From: Mycolicibacterium mucogenicum DSM 44124
GTDB taxonomy: Bacteria > Actinomycetota > Actinomycetes > Mycobacteriales > Mycobacteriaceae
Direction of reading: 5' to 3'
DNA length: 64,000 nt
Assembly (NCBI RefSeq): GCF_005670685.2
Contig: NZ_CP062008.1
Coordinates: forward strand, 2,232,001-2,296,000
The position numbers and the translations under genes are program-made. Below are positions 1 to 9,643 of the stretch, one piece after another. The notes beneath the pieces were generated by a model that made no database searches, was not told where the DNA came from, and saw only the letters and a list, made by a program, of their open reading frames with translations. How positions within the stretch are numbered: the first letter of the stretch is position 1; every line of letters starts with the position of its first letter.

Positions 1-258
1 ACGGTGTTCGTGCACTGGCTGATCTACCAGAGCCTGTACGAGATCGGCGCCCTGTGCCCGTACTGCATGGTGGTCTGGGTCGTCACCGTGGCGCTGCTGA
101 TTGTGGTGACATCAATTGCGTTGCGGCCCTTGGCTGCTGACAACAAAGTGGTGAACACCCTGTACCAGTGGCGGTGGCCGCTGTACGCCGTGTGGATCAC
201 TGCGATCGCCCTGCTGATCCTTGATCGATTCTGGAGTTATTGGTCCACGCTGATCTAG
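1..258 (+). CDS. Vitamin K epoxide reductase (VKOR) family membrane protein, C-terminal part
   Basis: The reading frame is open from the first base, so the N-terminus lies outside the window; about 85 residues remain. They contain LCPYCMVVW, whose CPYC matches the CxxC redox pair of bacterial VKOR homologues. Two hydrophobic segments follow (about residues 20-40 and 58-78), as expected for the last membrane helices of this family. In mycobacteria VKOR re-oxidises DsbA-like proteins and so supports disulfide formation in exported proteins; that role is taken from the family, not shown here. The gene ends 34 bases before pyc. Confidence 0.8.
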   Translation, partial: TVFVHWLIYQSLYEIGALCPYCMVVWVVTVALLIVVTSIALRPLAADNKVVNTLYQWRWPLYAVWITAIALLILDRFWSYWSTLI

Positions 259-280
259 TGCTTCAGCTGGCCGTAACCGC

Positions 281-286
281 TAGGGT
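281..286 (+). promoter_or_regulatory. -10 hexamer (TAGGGT) for leaderless pyc
   Basis: TAGGGT fits the mycobacterial TANNNT -10 element and lies 6 bases before the pyc GTG, which would put the transcription start at or next to the start codon. No Shine-Dalgarno sequence is visible. Inferred from spacing only. Confidence 0.45.
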
Positions 287-292
287 CACTGG

Positions 293-3200
293 GTGATTTC
301 CAAACTCCTGGTGGCCAATCGCGGTGAGATCGCGATCCGGGCCTTTCGCGCAGCCAACGAACTGGGTATCGCCACCGTCGCGGTGTACCCGTTCGAGGAC
401 CGCAACTCGCTGCATCGGCTCAAGGCTGACGAGTCGTATCAGATCGGGGAGAAAGGCCATCCGGTCCGGGCGTACCTGAACGTCGACGACATCGTCGCCA
501 CCGCGCTGGCGTGCGGCGCCGACGCGATCTACCCGGGATATGGCTTCCTGTCGGAGAACCCCGAACTGGCGGCCGCCTGCGCCGCCGCGGGCATCACCTT
601 CGTCGGACCCAGCTCCGACATCCTCGAACTGACCGGCAACAAGGCGCGCGCCATCGAATCGGCCCGCGCCGCCGGGCTGCCCGTGCTGGCCTCGTCGGAG
701 CCGTCGTCGTCGGTCGACGACCTCCTCGCCGCCGCCGAGCACATGCAGTTCCCGTTGTTCGTCAAGGCCGTCGCCGGTGGTGGCGGCCGCGGTATGCGCC
801 GCGTGGCCGACCCGGCCGACCTGCGCGAGGCCATCGAAGCCGCGTCCCGCGAAGCCGATTCGGCGTTCGGTGACCCGACGGTGTTCCTGGAGCAGGCCGT
901 CGTCAACCCACGGCACATCGAGGTGCAGATCCTCGCCGACACCCACGGCAACGTCATGCACCTGTTCGAGCGCGACTGCAGCGTCCAGCGTCGGCACCAG
1001 AAGGTCATCGAGCTGGCGCCCGCGCCGAACCTGGATCCCGGACTGCGGGAGCGCATGTGCAACGACGCCGTCGCCTTCGCCCGGCAGATCGGCTACACGT
1101 GCGCCGGCACCGTCGAGTTCCTCGTCGACGAGCGCGGCCAGCACGTGTTCATCGAGATGAACCCACGCATCCAGGTCGAGCACACCGTCACCGAGGAGAT
1201 CACCGCGGTCGACCTCGTCGCGTCGCAGTTGTGTATCGCCTCCGGCTCGTCGCTCGAGGAGCTGGGCCTGAGCCAGGAGACCATGCAGGCCCGCGGCGCC
1301 GCGCTGCAGTGCCGCATCACCACCGAGGACCCCGCCAACGGCTTCCGTCCCGACACCGGCCGCATCACCGCCTACCGCACGCCGGGCGGCGCCGGCATCC
1401 GGCTCGACGGCGGCACCAACCTCGGCGCCGAGGTGTCGGCCCACTTCGACTCCATGCTGGTCAAATTGACCTGTCGCGGAAGGGATTTGACGACGGCCGT
1501 GGCGCGCGCCAAGCGGGCCCTGGCCGAGTTCCGTATCCGCGGCGTCTCGACGAACATCCCGTTCCTGCAGGCGGTGCTCGACGACCCCGACTTCGTCGCC
1601 GGAAAGGTGACGACGTCGTTCATCGACCAGCGTCCGCAGCTGCTGACCGCCCGCAGTAGCGCCGACCGCGGCACCAAGATCCTCAACTACCTGGCCGATG
1701 TCACGGTCAACCAGCCGCACGGGCCGCGCCCGGCGGCGGTGTACCCGCGCGACAAGCTGCCCGCCGTCGACCTGAAGGCGGCTCCGCCCGCGGGGTCGAA
1801 GCAGCGGCTGGACGAACTGGGGCCGGAAGGCTTCGCGCGCTGGCTGCGTGACACCCCGGCCGTCGGCGTCACCGACACCACCTTCCGTGACGCGCACCAG
1901 TCGCTGCTGGCGACCCGCGTGCGGTCCACCGGCCTGCTGGAGATCGCTCCGTACATCGCCCGGTTGACGCCGCAGTTGCTGTCGGTCGAGTGTTGGGGTG
2001 GCGCCACTTACGATGTGGGCCTTCGCTTTCTGAAGGAAGATCCGTGGGAGCGCCTGGCCGCACTGCGTGAGGCGATGCCCAACATCTGTCTGCAGATGCT
2101 GCTGCGCGGCCGCAACACCGTCGGCTACACGCCGTATCCGGAGCTGGTGACGTCGGCGTTCGTCGAGGAAGCCACGGCGACCGGCATCGACATCTTCCGG
2201 ATCTTCGATGCGCTCAACAACGTGTCGTCCATGCGCCCCGCCATCGAGGCGGTGCGCGAAACCGGTTCCGCGGTGGCCGAAGTCGCGATGTCCTACACCG
2301 GCGACCTGATGAATCCGGGCGAGACGATCTACACGCTGGACTACTGGCTCAAGCTCGCCGACGAGATCGTCGAGGCTGGTGCGCACGTGCTGGCCATCAA
2401 GGACATGGCCGGTCTGCTGCGACCGCCGGCCGCGGCAAAACTGGTGTCCGCGTTGAAGTCTCGCTTCGACCTGCCGGTGCACGTGCACACGCACGACACC
2501 CCGGGTGGGCAGCTCGCGACCTACATGGCCGCCTGGTACGCCGGCGCCGACGCGGTCGACGGTGCCTCGGCGCCGCTGGCCGGCACCACCAGCCAGCCCG
2601 CGCTATCGTCCATCGTCGCGGCCGCCGCGCACACGCAGTACGACACCGGGCTGTCGCTGGAGGCGGTCTGCGACCTGGAGCCGTACTGGGAGGCGCTGCG
2701 CCGGGTGTACGCGCCGTTCGAGTCCGGTCTGCCTGCGCCGACCGGTCGCGTCTACACCCACGAAATCCCCGGCGGCCAGCTGAGCAACCTGCGCCAGCAG
2801 GCGATCGCGCTGGGCCTGGGGGACCGGTTCGAGGAGATCGAGAACGCCTACGCCGGCGCAGACCGCGTCCTGGGCCGGCTGGTCAAGGTGACGCCGTCGA
2901 GCAAGGTGGTCGGTGACCTGGCGCTGTCGCTGGTCGGTGCCCACGTCACCGCCGATGATTTCGCGACCGACCCGTCGCGCTACGACATCCCGGACAGCGT
3001 CATCGGCTTCCTGCGCGGCGAGCTGGGCGACCCGCCCGGCGGTTGGCCGGAGCCGTTGCGCAGCAAGGCATTGGAGGGTCGCGGCCCGGCCCGGCCCGAG
3101 CAGCAGCTGACGGCGGAGGACGAGGCCCAGCTGGCCACCCCCGGCCCCGTGCGCCAGGGTGCGCTGAACCGGCTGCTGTTCCCCGGTCCGACGAAGGAGT

Positions 3201-3676
3201 TCCTGGCGCACCGCGAGGAGTACGGCGACACCTCGCGGCTCAGCGCCAACCAGTTCTTCTACGGCCTGCGCCGCGGCGAAGAGCACCGCGTGCAGCTGGA
3301 GAAGGGTGTCGAGCTGCTCATCGGACTGGAAGCAGTGTCCGAGCCCGACGAGCGCGGCATGCGCACCGTGCTGTGCCTGATCAACGGGCAGCTGCGGCCC
3401 GTGCTGGTGCGCGACCGCGCCATCGCCGCGGACGTGCCGGCCGCCGAGAAGGCCGACCGCACCAACCCGGACCACGTCGCCGCGCCGTTCGCGGGCGTCG
3501 TCACGGTCGGCGTCGCGGTCGGTGACCAGGTCGACGCGGGCCAGACTATCGCCACCATCGAGGCCATGAAGATGGAGGCGGCCATCACCGCACCCAAGGC
3601 CGGTACCGTCGCGCGGATCGCCGTCACGCCCACCGCGGGCGTGGAAGGTGGCGATCTGCTCGTGGTGATCAGCTGA
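293..3676 (+). CDS. pyc: Pyruvate carboxylase
   Basis: This 1127-residue protein has the usual single-chain pyruvate carboxylase length and layout. The biotin carboxylase part comes first ([18 protein letters not shown] at the N-terminus, glycine-rich ATP-grasp loop [13 protein letters not shown] near residue 160). The HMGL-like carboxyltransferase domain follows ([15 protein letters not shown] near residue 525), then the conserved PYC/OADA region, and a biotinyl domain with EAMKMEA whose Lys1093 should carry biotin. It would make oxaloacetate from pyruvate, ATP and bicarbonate in the cytosol, an anaplerotic step. The GTG start is supported by the conserved N-terminus and by a -10 hexamer 6 bases upstream. 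The stop codon abuts the start of rsmD, so the two genes are probably co-transcribed. Confidence 0.97.
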   Translation: MISKLLVANRGEIAIRAFRAANELGIATVAVYPFEDRNSLHRLKADESYQIGEKGHPVRAYLNVDDIVATALACGADAIYPGYGFLSENPELAAACAAAGITFVGPSSDILELTGNKARAIESARAAGLPVLASSEPSSSVDDLLAAAEHMQFPLFVKAVAGGGGRGMRRVADPADLREAIEAASREADSAFGDPTVFLEQAVVNPRHIEVQILADTHGNVMHLFERDCSVQRRHQKVIELAPAPNLDPGLRERMCNDAVAFARQIGYTCAGTVEFLVDERGQHVFIEMNPRIQVEHTVTEEITAVDLVASQLCIASGSSLEELGLSQETMQARGAALQCRITTEDPANGFRPDTGRITAYRTPGGAGIRLDGGTNLGAEVSAHFDSMLVKLTCRGRDLTTAVARAKRALAEFRIRGVSTNIPFLQAVLDDPDFVAGKVTTSFIDQRPQLLTARSSADRGTKILNYLADVTVNQPHGPRPAAVYPRDKLPAVDLKAAPPAGSKQRLDELGPEGFARWLRDTPAVGVTDTTFRDAHQSLLATRVRSTGLLEIAPYIARLTPQLLSVECWGGATYDVGLRFLKEDPWERLAALREAMPNICLQMLLRGRNTVGYTPYPELVTSAFVEEATATGIDIFRIFDALNNVSSMRPAIEAVRETGSAVAEVAMSYTGDLMNPGETIYTLDYWLKLADEIVEAGAHVLAIKDMAGLLRPPAAAKLVSALKSRFDLPVHVHTHDTPGGQLATYMAAWYAGADAVDGASAPLAGTTSQPALSSIVAAAAHTQYDTGLSLEAVCDLEPYWEALRRVYAPFESGLPAPTGRVYTHEIPGGQLSNLRQQAIALGLGDRFEEIENAYAGADRVLGRLVKVTPSSKVVGDLALSLVGAHVTADDFATDPSRYDIPDSVIGFLRGELGDPPGGWPEPLRSKALEGRGPARPEQQLTAEDEAQLATPGPVRQGALNRLLFPGPTKEFLAHREEYGDTSRLSANQFFYGLRRGEEHRVQLEKGVELLIGLEAVSEPDERGMRTVLCLINGQLRPVLVRDRAIAADVPAAEKADRTNPDHVAAPFAGVVTVGVAVGDQVDAGQTIATIEAMKMEAAITAPKAGTVARIAVTPTAGVEGGDLLVVIS

Positions 3677-4245
3677 CCCGGATCATCGGCGGCCGCCACG
3701 GCGGCCGCCGGATCTCGGTGCCCGCCAAAGGGACTCGGCCGACGACGGATCGGGTCCGCGAGTCGCTGTTCAACGTGCTGGCGGCCCGGGTGGACTTCGA
3801 CGGGGCCCGGGTACTCGATCTGTACGCCGGGTCAGGTGCGCTCGGGCTGGAGGCGCTGTCACGCGGTGCGGCGTCGGCCCTGTTCGTGGAGGCCGACCGG
3901 CGCGCCGCGGCGGTGATCTCGCGGAACATCGCCGAGCTCGGGGTCGACGGCGCCGTCGTCCGTTGCGGTACGGCATCCAGTGTGGCGGCGACGTCGGCGC
4001 CGCGGCCGGTGGACCTGGTGTTCGCGGACCCGCCCTACGACGTGCCGGCCGCGGACGTGGAAGCCGTTGTCGGGCAACTCGTTTCGGGTGGCTGGCTGGC
4101 CGATGGCGCCATCGCGGTGATCGAGCGCCCGGCGTCCGGTCCGGCGCTCGTCTGGCCGGCCGGCTGGACCGTGCTGAAGGAGCGGCGGTACGGCGACACC
4201 CGACTCGAAATGGCGGAGTGGACTCCTCTGACCAGTCGGGACTGA
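3673..4245 (+). CDS. rsmD: 16S rRNA (guanine-N2)-methyltransferase RsmD, probable CTG start
   Basis: This methyltransferase makes m2G966 of 16S rRNA. The SAM-binding motif [20 protein letters not shown] and the catalytic FADPPYD (DPPY) are both present. The first canonical start in frame is GTG at 3718, but the frame upstream encodes [15 protein letters not shown], matching the conserved TRIIGG start of RsmD proteins. No ATG, GTG or TTG occurs in frame between 3631 and 3718. The only candidate is CTG at 3673, which overlaps the pyc stop as CTGA. I therefore place the start at 3673 (190 residues), with 3718 (175 residues) as the conservative alternative. The function is secure; the start is not. 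Confidence 0.85.
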   Translation: MTRIIGGRHGGRRISVPAKGTRPTTDRVRESLFNVLAARVDFDGARVLDLYAGSGALGLEALSRGAASALFVEADRRAAAVISRNIAELGVDGAVVRCGTASSVAATSAPRPVDLVFADPPYDVPAADVEAVVGQLVSGGWLADGAIAVIERPASGPALVWPAGWTVLKERRYGDTRLEMAEWTPLTSRD

Positions 4246-4260
4246 CGCCGCCGCGCCTTG

Positions 4261-4266
4261 TACCGT
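4261..4266 (+). promoter_or_regulatory. Candidate -10 hexamer (TACCGT) for coaD
   Basis: TACCGT lies 8 bases before the coaD ATG, compatible with a leaderless or near-leaderless transcript. The rsmD stop is only 29 bases upstream of that ATG, so read-through is also possible. Confidence 0.3.
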
Positions 4267-4274
4267 CATGGGCT

Positions 4275-4751
4275 ATGAGTGGTGCGGTCTGCCCGGGATC
4301 CTTCGATCCGATAACCCTTGGTCACCTCGATGTCTTCGAGCGGGCGGCGGCCCAGTTCGACGAGGTGGTCGTGGCGGTGCTGGTGAACCCCAACAAGAAG
4401 GGCATGTTCACCGCGGAGGAACGCATCGCGATGATCGCCGAGGCGACGTCGCATCTGCCGAACCTGCGCGCCGAGGCCGGGTCGGGTCTCGTCGTCGACT
4501 TCGCCCGGTCGCGCGGGCTGACGGCCATCGTCAAGGGCCTGCGCACCGGCACCGACTTCGAGTACGAGCTGCAGATGGCTCAGATGAACCGGCACGTCGC
4601 CGGCGTCGACACGTTCTTCGTCGCGACCAAGCCGCAGTTCTCGTTCGTGTCGTCGTCGTTGGCCAAGGAGGTGGCGGCCCTCGGGGGTGACGTCACCGAC
4701 CTGCTGCCGCCGGTGGTGAACAAGCGGCTGCAGGCCAAGCTGGCCGGCTGA
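4275..4751 (+). CDS. coaD: Phosphopantetheine adenylyltransferase
   Basis: CoaD transfers AMP from ATP to 4'-phosphopantetheine, the penultimate step of coenzyme A synthesis. The 158-residue protein starts [19 protein letters not shown], which carries the nucleotidyltransferase motif (T/H)x[18 protein letters not shown] near the end matches the ISSS segment that binds ATP phosphates. The chosen ATG gives the standard family length; the frame is open further upstream but that stretch has no family similarity. It follows rsmD by 29 bases, the usual rsmD-coaD order of actinobacteria. Confidence 0.96.
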   Translation: MSGAVCPGSFDPITLGHLDVFERAAAQFDEVVVAVLVNPNKKGMFTAEERIAMIAEATSHLPNLRAEAGSGLVVDFARSRGLTAIVKGLRTGTDFEYELQMAQMNRHVAGVDTFFVATKPQFSFVSSSLAKEVAALGGDVTDLLPPVVNKRLQAKLAG

Positions 4752-4769
4752 GGGCGTTGACCCCGCGGT

Positions 4770-4784
4770 GACGGCCCGGCCGTC
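4770..4784 (+). terminator. Possible stem downstream of coaD
   Basis: GACGGCC-C-GGCCGTC is a 7-bp perfect inverted repeat 18 bases after the coaD stop. It has a one-base centre and no U-tract, so it would be an imperfect terminator at best. Confidence 0.25.
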
Positions 4785-4991
4785 CCGCACTTGTGCGCCC
4801 TGTTGGCAGAGCCGACGGGACGTCATCGCCGGTCCTGTTACCCGGGCTCGGGCTACTTGTACTTCTGCGCCTCAGCGGCAGAGTCAGCGAACAAGCAAAT
4901 CCTGTTCGCGACACACCGGCCGCCAAAGCCCAGTCACACGAGTAACAACAGGCACACTGGTAACAACCAACTACGCCTGGAGGATGTTGCC

Positions 4992-5729
4992 GTGTACCGA
5001 GTATTTGAGGCGCTGGACGAGCTCGGCGCGATCGTGGAAGAGGCACGCGGAGTGCCGATGACCGCGGGCTGCATGGTGCCGCGGGGCGATGTTCTGGAAC
5101 TTCTCGACGACATCAAGGACGCGATCCCCGGCGAGCTGGACGACGCCCAGGACGTCCTGGACGCCCGCGACGGGATGCTGCGCGAGGCCAAGCAGCACGC
5201 CGACTCGATGGTGTCGTCGGCCACGGCCGAGGCGGATTCGCTGGTCAACCACGCCCGTGCCGAGGCGGACCGGCTGCTGGCCGACGCGAAGGCGCAGGCC
5301 GACCGCATGGTCTCCGAGGCGCGCGCACACAGCGAGCGCATGGTCGTCGAGGCCCGCGAAGAGGCCAACCGGATCGCCAGCACCGCCAAGCGTGAGTACG
5401 AGGCCAGCACCAACCGGGCCAAGGCCGAGGTCGACCGGCTGCTGGAGAGCGGCAATCTGTCCTACGAGAAGGCCGTGCAGGAGGGCATCAAGGAGCAGCA
5501 GCGCCTGGTGTCCGAGACCGAGGTCGTTCAGACCGCGCACGCCGAGGCCACCCGCATGATCGACTCCGCGCACGCCGAGGCCGACCGACTGCGCGGCGAG
5601 TGCGACATCTACGTCGACACCAAGCTCGCCGAGTTCGAGGAGCACCTCCAGGGCACGCTGCGCTCGGTCAGCCGGGGCCGGCACCAGCTGCGTACCGCTG
5701 CCGGCACGCACGACTACGCCCAGCGCTGA
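4992..5729 (+). CDS. sepIVA: Septation protein SepIVA (DivIVA-like coiled coil)
   Basis: The 245-residue protein begins VYRVFEALDELGAIVEEARGVPMT, the DivIVA/Wag31-like N-terminus. A long alanine/glutamate-rich coiled coil follows with imperfect repeats of the type ARAEADRLLADAKAQADRMV (about residues 60-210). It matches the mycobacterial Rv2927c/SepIVA group, which acts in septation and at the intracellular membrane domain. The GTG start is chosen because GGAGG at 4979-4983 sits 8 bases upstream; the longer frame to 4791 has unrelated sequence. The 240 bases after coaD probably hold its own promoter. Confidence 0.9.
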   Translation: MYRVFEALDELGAIVEEARGVPMTAGCMVPRGDVLELLDDIKDAIPGELDDAQDVLDARDGMLREAKQHADSMVSSATAEADSLVNHARAEADRLLADAKAQADRMVSEARAHSERMVVEAREEANRIASTAKREYEASTNRAKAEVDRLLESGNLSYEKAVQEGIKEQQRLVSETEVVQTAHAEATRMIDSAHAEADRLRGECDIYVDTKLAEFEEHLQGTLRSVSRGRHQLRTAAGTHDYAQR

Positions 5730-5773
5730 ACCGCTTTGCGGGAATGGTGTCCGGTCGATGATCGGCGCCGACG

Positions 5774-5779
5774 TAGGAT
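5774..5779 (+). promoter_or_regulatory. -10 hexamer (TAGGAT) for the DUF177 gene
   Basis: TAGGAT lies 6 bases before the ATG at 5786, the spacing of leaderless mycobacterial promoters. GAGGA also lies directly before the ATG, too close to act as a normal ribosome-binding site. Confidence 0.4.
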
Positions 5780-5785
5780 TGAGGA

Positions 5786-6358
5786 ATGCCTGGCCCGAGT
5801 CCGCTGACCATTGACATTGCCCGATTGGGCCGCCGGCCCGGGTCGATGATCACGCACGTCGAAACCGTGCCCAGTCCCGAGCGGATCGGCCTGGATCTGA
5901 TGGCGATCGCGCCCGGGGCGCCCATCGAACTCGACCTGCTACTGCAGTCGGTGTCGGAGGGCGTGCTGGTGACGGGGTCGGTGTCCGCGCCGACCACCGG
6001 CGAGTGTTCGCGGTGCCTCAACCCGATGTCCGGGCACGTCACCGTCGACCTCACCGAGCTGTTCGCGTATCCCGACAGCGCGACCGAGGCCACCACCGAG
6101 GAAGACGAGGTCGGCCACGTCGTCGACGACGCCGTCGATCTCGAACAGTCGATCATCGACGAGGTCGGGCTGTCGCTGCCGTTCTCGCCGCTGTGCACGC
6201 CGGACTGCCCGGGGCTGTGCCCGGATTGTGGTGTGCGCCTGCTCGATGCCGAACCGGACCATCACCACGACAAGATCGACCCGCGATGGGCGAAGTTGTC
6301 GGCGCTGCTGCCCGAGACCTCCGACGCCGACGGGGCTTCGTCGGAGGGCGGTTCGTGA
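5786..6358 (+). CDS. DUF177 (YceD-like) metal-binding protein
   Basis: This is a 190-residue YceD/DUF177 protein, the homologue of the gene found before rnc in mycobacteria. [10 protein letters not shown] near residue 73 gives a CxxC pair. [32 protein letters not shown] near residues 136-168 gives further cysteines and the C-terminal (D/N)PRW(A/S)KL-type motif. The cysteines suggest a bound metal, probably zinc. In many bacteria the family sits next to rpmF and is linked to rRNA or ribosome metabolism, but its exact role is unknown. Its stop overlaps the rnc start by 4 bases (GTGA), so the two are translationally coupled. Confidence 0.9.
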   Translation: MPGPSPLTIDIARLGRRPGSMITHVETVPSPERIGLDLMAIAPGAPIELDLLLQSVSEGVLVTGSVSAPTTGECSRCLNPMSGHVTVDLTELFAYPDSATEATTEEDEVGHVVDDAVDLEQSIIDEVGLSLPFSPLCTPDCPGLCPDCGVRLLDAEPDHHHDKIDPRWAKLSALLPETSDADGASSEGGS

Positions 6359-7080
6359 CGGTAGATCGTGCGCCGCTGCTGGCGGCGCTGGGCGTGCAGT
6401 TGCCCGATGATCTGCTGACCGTGGCGCTGACCCACCGCAGCTACGCGTACGAGAACGGCGGCCTGCCGACCAACGAACGGCTGGAGTTCCTGGGCGACGC
6501 CGTGCTCGGATTGGTGATCACGGCCGAGATTTTCCGCCGCTACCCGGACCGGAGTGAAGGCGAGCTGGCCAAGCTCAAGTCCGCGGTGGTGAACACCCAG
6601 GCGCTGGCCGAGATCGCGCGCAGCCTCACCCCCGACGGGCTGGGTAGCTACCTGCTGCTGGGCCGCGGCGAGATGGCCAGCGGCGGTGCCCAGAAGGCGA
6701 ACCTGCTGGCCGACGGACTCGAATCACTGCTCGGTGCAACGTATGTCGAGCACGGCCATGAGGTGGCCCAAACCGTGGTGATGGGGCTGTTCAGCGCCGC
6801 GCTCGATACCGCGGCGAGTCTCGGTGCGGGTCTGGACTGGAAAACCAGCCTGCAGGAGCTGTCCGCGGCCCGCCGGATCGGCGTCCCCTCGTACGTCGTG
6901 ACGTCCACCGGTCCGGAGCACGACAAGGAGTTCACCGCACGGGCGGTGGTGGGCGGCATCGACTACGGCGAAGGCACCGGGCGCACCAAGAAGGAAGCCG
7001 AACAGCACGCCGCCGCGGCGGCGTACCAGGCGCTGGAGGCCAGCCCCGCGGTCGATCCCGACGCCGTCAGCAATGCCTGA
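6355..7080 (+). CDS. rnc: Ribonuclease III
   Basis: RNase III cleaves double-stranded RNA, including the 30S rRNA precursor. The RNase III signature [13 protein letters not shown] (near residues 38-50) holds the catalytic acidic residues. The C-terminal double-stranded RNA-binding domain starts near [14 protein letters not shown] (about residue 161). At 241 residues the length is normal. The GTG start overlaps the preceding gene by 4 bases, which fixes it well, and the 3' end overlaps mutM by 8 bases. The frame stays open far upstream, but that part is the DUF177 gene read in another frame. Confidence 0.96.
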   Translation: MTVDRAPLLAALGVQLPDDLLTVALTHRSYAYENGGLPTNERLEFLGDAVLGLVITAEIFRRYPDRSEGELAKLKSAVVNTQALAEIARSLTPDGLGSYLLLGRGEMASGGAQKANLLADGLESLLGATYVEHGHEVAQTVVMGLFSAALDTAASLGAGLDWKTSLQELSAARRIGVPSYVVTSTGPEHDKEFTARAVVGGIDYGEGTGRTKKEAEQHAAAAAYQALEASPAVDPDAVSNA

Positions 7081-7933
7081 GCTTCCAGAGGTCGAGGTCG
7101 TCCGCCGCGGCCTCGAATCACATGTCGTGGCAAAAGGTTTCACCACGGTACGGGTGCTGCACCCGCGCGCCGTGCGACGGCACGACAACGGTCCCGCTGA
7201 TCTGGCCGGCCGGCTGGCCGGACGCCGGATCACCGGGACGGGCCGCCGCGGCAAGTACCTGTGGCTGACCCTCGACGGTGACGAGGCGCTCGTGGTGCAC
7301 CTTGGCATGAGTGGCCAGATGCTGATCGGGCCGCCGGCCCGGCCGTCGCACCTGCGCATCGCGGCCGTGCTCGACGACGGCACCGAACTGAGTTTCGTCG
7401 ACCAACGGACTTTCGGTGGTTGGCAGGTGTGCGACCTGGTCGAGGTCGACGGCAGCGTCGTGCCGGTGCCGGTGGCGCACATCGCCCGTGATCCGCTGGA
7501 TCCCGCATTTGATCCTGATGCCGTGGTGAATATCTTGCGGCGCAAGGACTCCGAGATCAAGCGTCAGCTGCTGGACCAGACCGTCGTGTCCGGTGTCGGC
7601 AACATCTATGCCGACGAATCGCTGTGGCGGGCGCAGGTCAACGGGTTTCGCCCGGCCTCGGCGCTGGCTCGCCGCCGGCTGGGGGAGCTCCTCGTGCACG
7701 CGGCCGACGTGATGAATTCGGCTCTGGCACAAGGCGGCACGTCATTCGACTCGCTGTACGTCAACGTCAACGGCGAGTCCGGGTACTTCGACCGGTCGCT
7801 GGACGCCTATGGCCAAGAAGGGGAGCCGTGCCGCCGCTGTGGCACGGCGATCCGGCGGGAGAAGTTCATGAACCGCTCGTCGTACTACTGTCCGAAATGC
7901 CAACCGCGGCCACGCATTCCGCGACCGATCTGA
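7073..7933 (+). CDS. mutM: Formamidopyrimidine-DNA glycosylase
   Basis: MutM/Fpg removes 8-oxoguanine and formamidopyrimidines and nicks the abasic site. The N-terminus [15 protein letters not shown] carries the catalytic Pro2 and Glu3, exposed after loss of Met1. The C-terminal zinc finger reads [24 protein letters not shown]. The 286-residue length fits the family. It overlaps rnc by 8 bases, the same rnc-mutM coupling as in other mycobacteria. Downstream genes converge on it with only 9 bases between the stops. Confidence 0.97.
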   Translation: MPELPEVEVVRRGLESHVVAKGFTTVRVLHPRAVRRHDNGPADLAGRLAGRRITGTGRRGKYLWLTLDGDEALVVHLGMSGQMLIGPPARPSHLRIAAVLDDGTELSFVDQRTFGGWQVCDLVEVDGSVVPVPVAHIARDPLDPAFDPDAVVNILRRKDSEIKRQLLDQTVVSGVGNIYADESLWRAQVNGFRPASALARRRLGELLVHAADVMNSALAQGGTSFDSLYVNVNGESGYFDRSLDAYGQEGEPCRRCGTAIRREKFMNRSSYYCPKCQPRPRIPRPI

Positions 7934-7937
7934 CAGT

Positions 7938-7956
7938 CCGGGCTACTTCAGCCCGG
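7938..7956. terminator. Stem-loop between convergent genes
   Basis: CCGGGCT-ACTTC-AGCCCGG is a 7-bp GC-rich stem with a 5-base loop spanning the end of the minus-strand gene and the mutM 3' flank. It could end transcription from both sides, although no U-tract follows. Confidence 0.35.
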
Positions 7957-8734
7957 GAATGCCCTTGAACTTCGGCGAATCGGTCATGCAGAACTTCCAC
8001 TCGCCGCCTTCTTTGCGCAGTGGAACGCTGGTGACCCCGCTGGCCGACTTGACGTTCACCGTCGCGCGATCGCCGTTGACGTTGATGTCGGTGATCTCGG
8101 CGCTCTTGGTCGAACCGGGGCCGGCGTCGCTGTCGCTGCCCTTGCCGAACTTGCCCGCGATCGAGGGCACCTTGTCGTACAGCTTCACGTCGTTCGCGCA
8201 GGAGTGCGCCTTGAAGTCGTCAAAGGTATCGATCTGCGACGTCATCAGGTCGCGGATCTTGTCCTCGTCCGTCGACGACCCGCCGATCGACACCTGGCCA
8301 CCGCCGGACGCGGTGTCCGAACCGGAATCGGAGCGTGTCGCCACCACCGCGACGACGACCCCGATCACGAGGACGACGGCGCAGATCGCCGCGCCGATGA
8401 GCGCCCACTTACGGGTGTTGTTGGGCGGTGTGGGCGGCGGGAACCCCGGCTGACCCGGGAAGCCGGGCCCCATCGGGTATCCGGGCGGCGGTCCATAGGC
8501 CGGTTGACCGTAGGGCGGCTGTCCATAGCCGGGCTGTCCGTACACGGGCTGTCCGTAGGCCGGCTGCCCGTACGTGGGTTGGCCGTAGGCGGGTTGGCCG
8601 TAGTCAGGCTGCCCGTAGACCGGTTGCCCATAGGCCGGTGGACCGTACGCAGGCTGGCCGTATCCCTCGGTCGGCTGCTGTGGCGGCTGCCAGGGCTGGG
8701 CGCCCGGATCCGAACCGGACGGGGGATAGGTCAT
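7943..8734 (-). CDS. Repeat-bearing single-pass membrane protein, paralogue 1 of 3
   Basis: The 263-residue protein has three parts. First is a proline/glutamine/tyrosine-rich N-terminal region with twelve xYGQP or xYGPP pentapeptides (residues 24-83). Next is one membrane helix ([22 protein letters not shown], about residues 110-132), flanked by basic residues on the N-side, suggesting the repeats are cytoplasmic. Last is an outer domain of about 110 residues with [17 protein letters not shown] and a PGLK end. Two conserved cysteines there could form a disulfide. The domain resembles the NTF2-like/DUF4878 class by pattern, but I am not sure. The start at MTYPP is chosen over an upstream in-frame start because all three paralogues begin MTY, and GGGAG precedes the ATG. 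Function unknown. Confidence 0.75.
   Translation of the reverse strand: MTYPPSGSDPGAQPWQPPQQPTEGYGQPAYGPPAYGQPVYGQPDYGQPAYGQPTYGQPAYGQPVYGQPGYGQPPYGQPAYGPPPGYPMGPGFPGQPGFPPPTPPNNTRKWALIGAAICAVVLVIGVVVAVVATRSDSGSDTASGGGQVSIGGSSTDEDKIRDLMTSQIDTFDDFKAHSCANDVKLYDKVPSIAGKFGKGSDSDAGPGSTKSAEITDINVNGDRATVNVKSASGVTSVPLRKEGGEWKFCMTDSPKFKGIPGLK
8486..8665 (-). repeat. Twelve tandem 15-bp units encoding (x)YGQP/(x)YGPP
   Basis: 180 bases hold twelve consecutive 15-bp coding units; the variable first residue is G, A, V, D, T or P. Units differ at synonymous positions, so this is an old or selected repeat, not a fresh slippage product. Confidence 0.85.
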
Positions 8735-8829
8735 GTCTGCGCGCTCCCTGTGGACTGTGCTTGGTGTCCAACGTAACACCAGCGCCGTTACCCGAAATGC
8801 CAACAGCGGCCGGGTAAGTCACAGGTCGA

Positions 8830-9555
8830 TTACTTCATGCCGGGCAGGTTCTGCAGCTGCTTCAGCTGCGGTGAGTCGGTGAAGCAGATCTTCCACTCGC
8901 CGCTTTCCTTGCGGAAGTAGAGGGTGCCGGAACGCTCCAGGCCGCTGCTCGACGTCGCGGTGACTTCCGCGGTGGCGGTATCCCCGGTCACGTTGACGCT
9001 GTCGACGGTCGCCTTGCCCTTGGCCCCGGTCGGATTGGTGCCCGTGCTGTCGGCGATGCCGGGGAACTTGCTGAAGAACTTCTGGTCGTTCTCGCACGAG
9101 CGCTCTTTGATCGACGACGGCCCCGAGCTCATCAGGCTCCGAATCTGATCCTCATCGGAATTGCCGCCCAGTGCGCTGAGCCCACCGCCGGAATTGGTGA
9201 CCAGGACCACGGCGAGCACGATGCCGACGACGACGATGGCCGCGAGCCCACCGATCAGGGCCCACTTCGGGCCGTTCGGCTTGGGTTGCGGTGCGCCGGG
9301 GAACCCGGGGCCCATCGGCGGGTAACCCGGCGGCTGTCCGTACCCGGGCTGGCCGTAGGCCGGTTGGCCATACGCCGGCTGACCGTAGGCGGGCTGACCG
9401 TAGGCGGGCTGTCCGTAGGTGGGCTGCCCATAGGCGGGCTGGGATTGGCCGTATCCCGGCTGACCGTAGCCGCTCGGCGGGAACCCGGGTGCCGGCTGCT
9501 GCGGCTGCTGCCACGGCTGACCGCCTGGCTGCGGCCCGAGCGGGGGATAGGTCAT
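8830..9555 (-). CDS. Repeat-bearing single-pass membrane protein, paralogue 2 of 3
   Basis: This 241-residue paralogue of the flanking genes starts [21 protein letters not shown], almost the same as paralogue 1. It has nine xYGQP-type pentapeptides (residues 29-75), one membrane helix ([22 protein letters not shown]), and an outer domain with [31 protein letters not shown] and a final PGMK. The two outer-domain cysteines are conserved in all three copies. The start is set by the shared MTYPP and a GGGAG upstream. A 95-base gap separates it from paralogue 1. No family function is known to me. Confidence 0.75.
   Translation of the reverse strand: MTYPPLGPQPGGQPWQQPQQPAPGFPPSGYGQPGYGQSQPAYGQPTYGQPAYGQPAYGQPAYGQPAYGQPGYGQPPGYPPMGPGFPGAPQPKPNGPKWALIGGLAAIVVVGIVLAVVLVTNSGGGLSALGGNSDEDQIRSLMSSGPSSIKERSCENDQKFFSKFPGIADSTGTNPTGAKGKATVDSVNVTGDTATAEVTATSSSGLERSGTLYFRKESGEWKICFTDSPQLKQLQNLPGMK
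9331..9471 (-). repeat. Nine xYGQP-type coding units in paralogue 2
   Basis: Nine 15-bp units encode [20 protein letters not shown], four AYGQP and GYGQP, with a two-residue insertion (QP) after the second unit. The copies are closely alike and could expand or contract by slippage. Confidence 0.8.
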
Positions 9556-9643
9556 GTCTGGTCGCTCCCTGTGAACTGTGCTTGCCGTCCAAGTTAACAC
9601 CGCTGGGCCGTCTACCACCGGAAACGCCGGTCAGCCTCGGGCG

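Noticed and set aside
263..2494. A 743-residue open frame on the minus strand opposite pyc
   Set aside because: It is rich in Arg/Gly/Val with no domain pattern, as expected when a GC-rich gene is read in antisense; pyc on the plus strand is fully conserved.
8486..9471. Regular repeats considered as a CRISPR array
   Set aside because: Units are 15 bp without spacers, stay in frame and encode YGQP pentapeptides in two genes.
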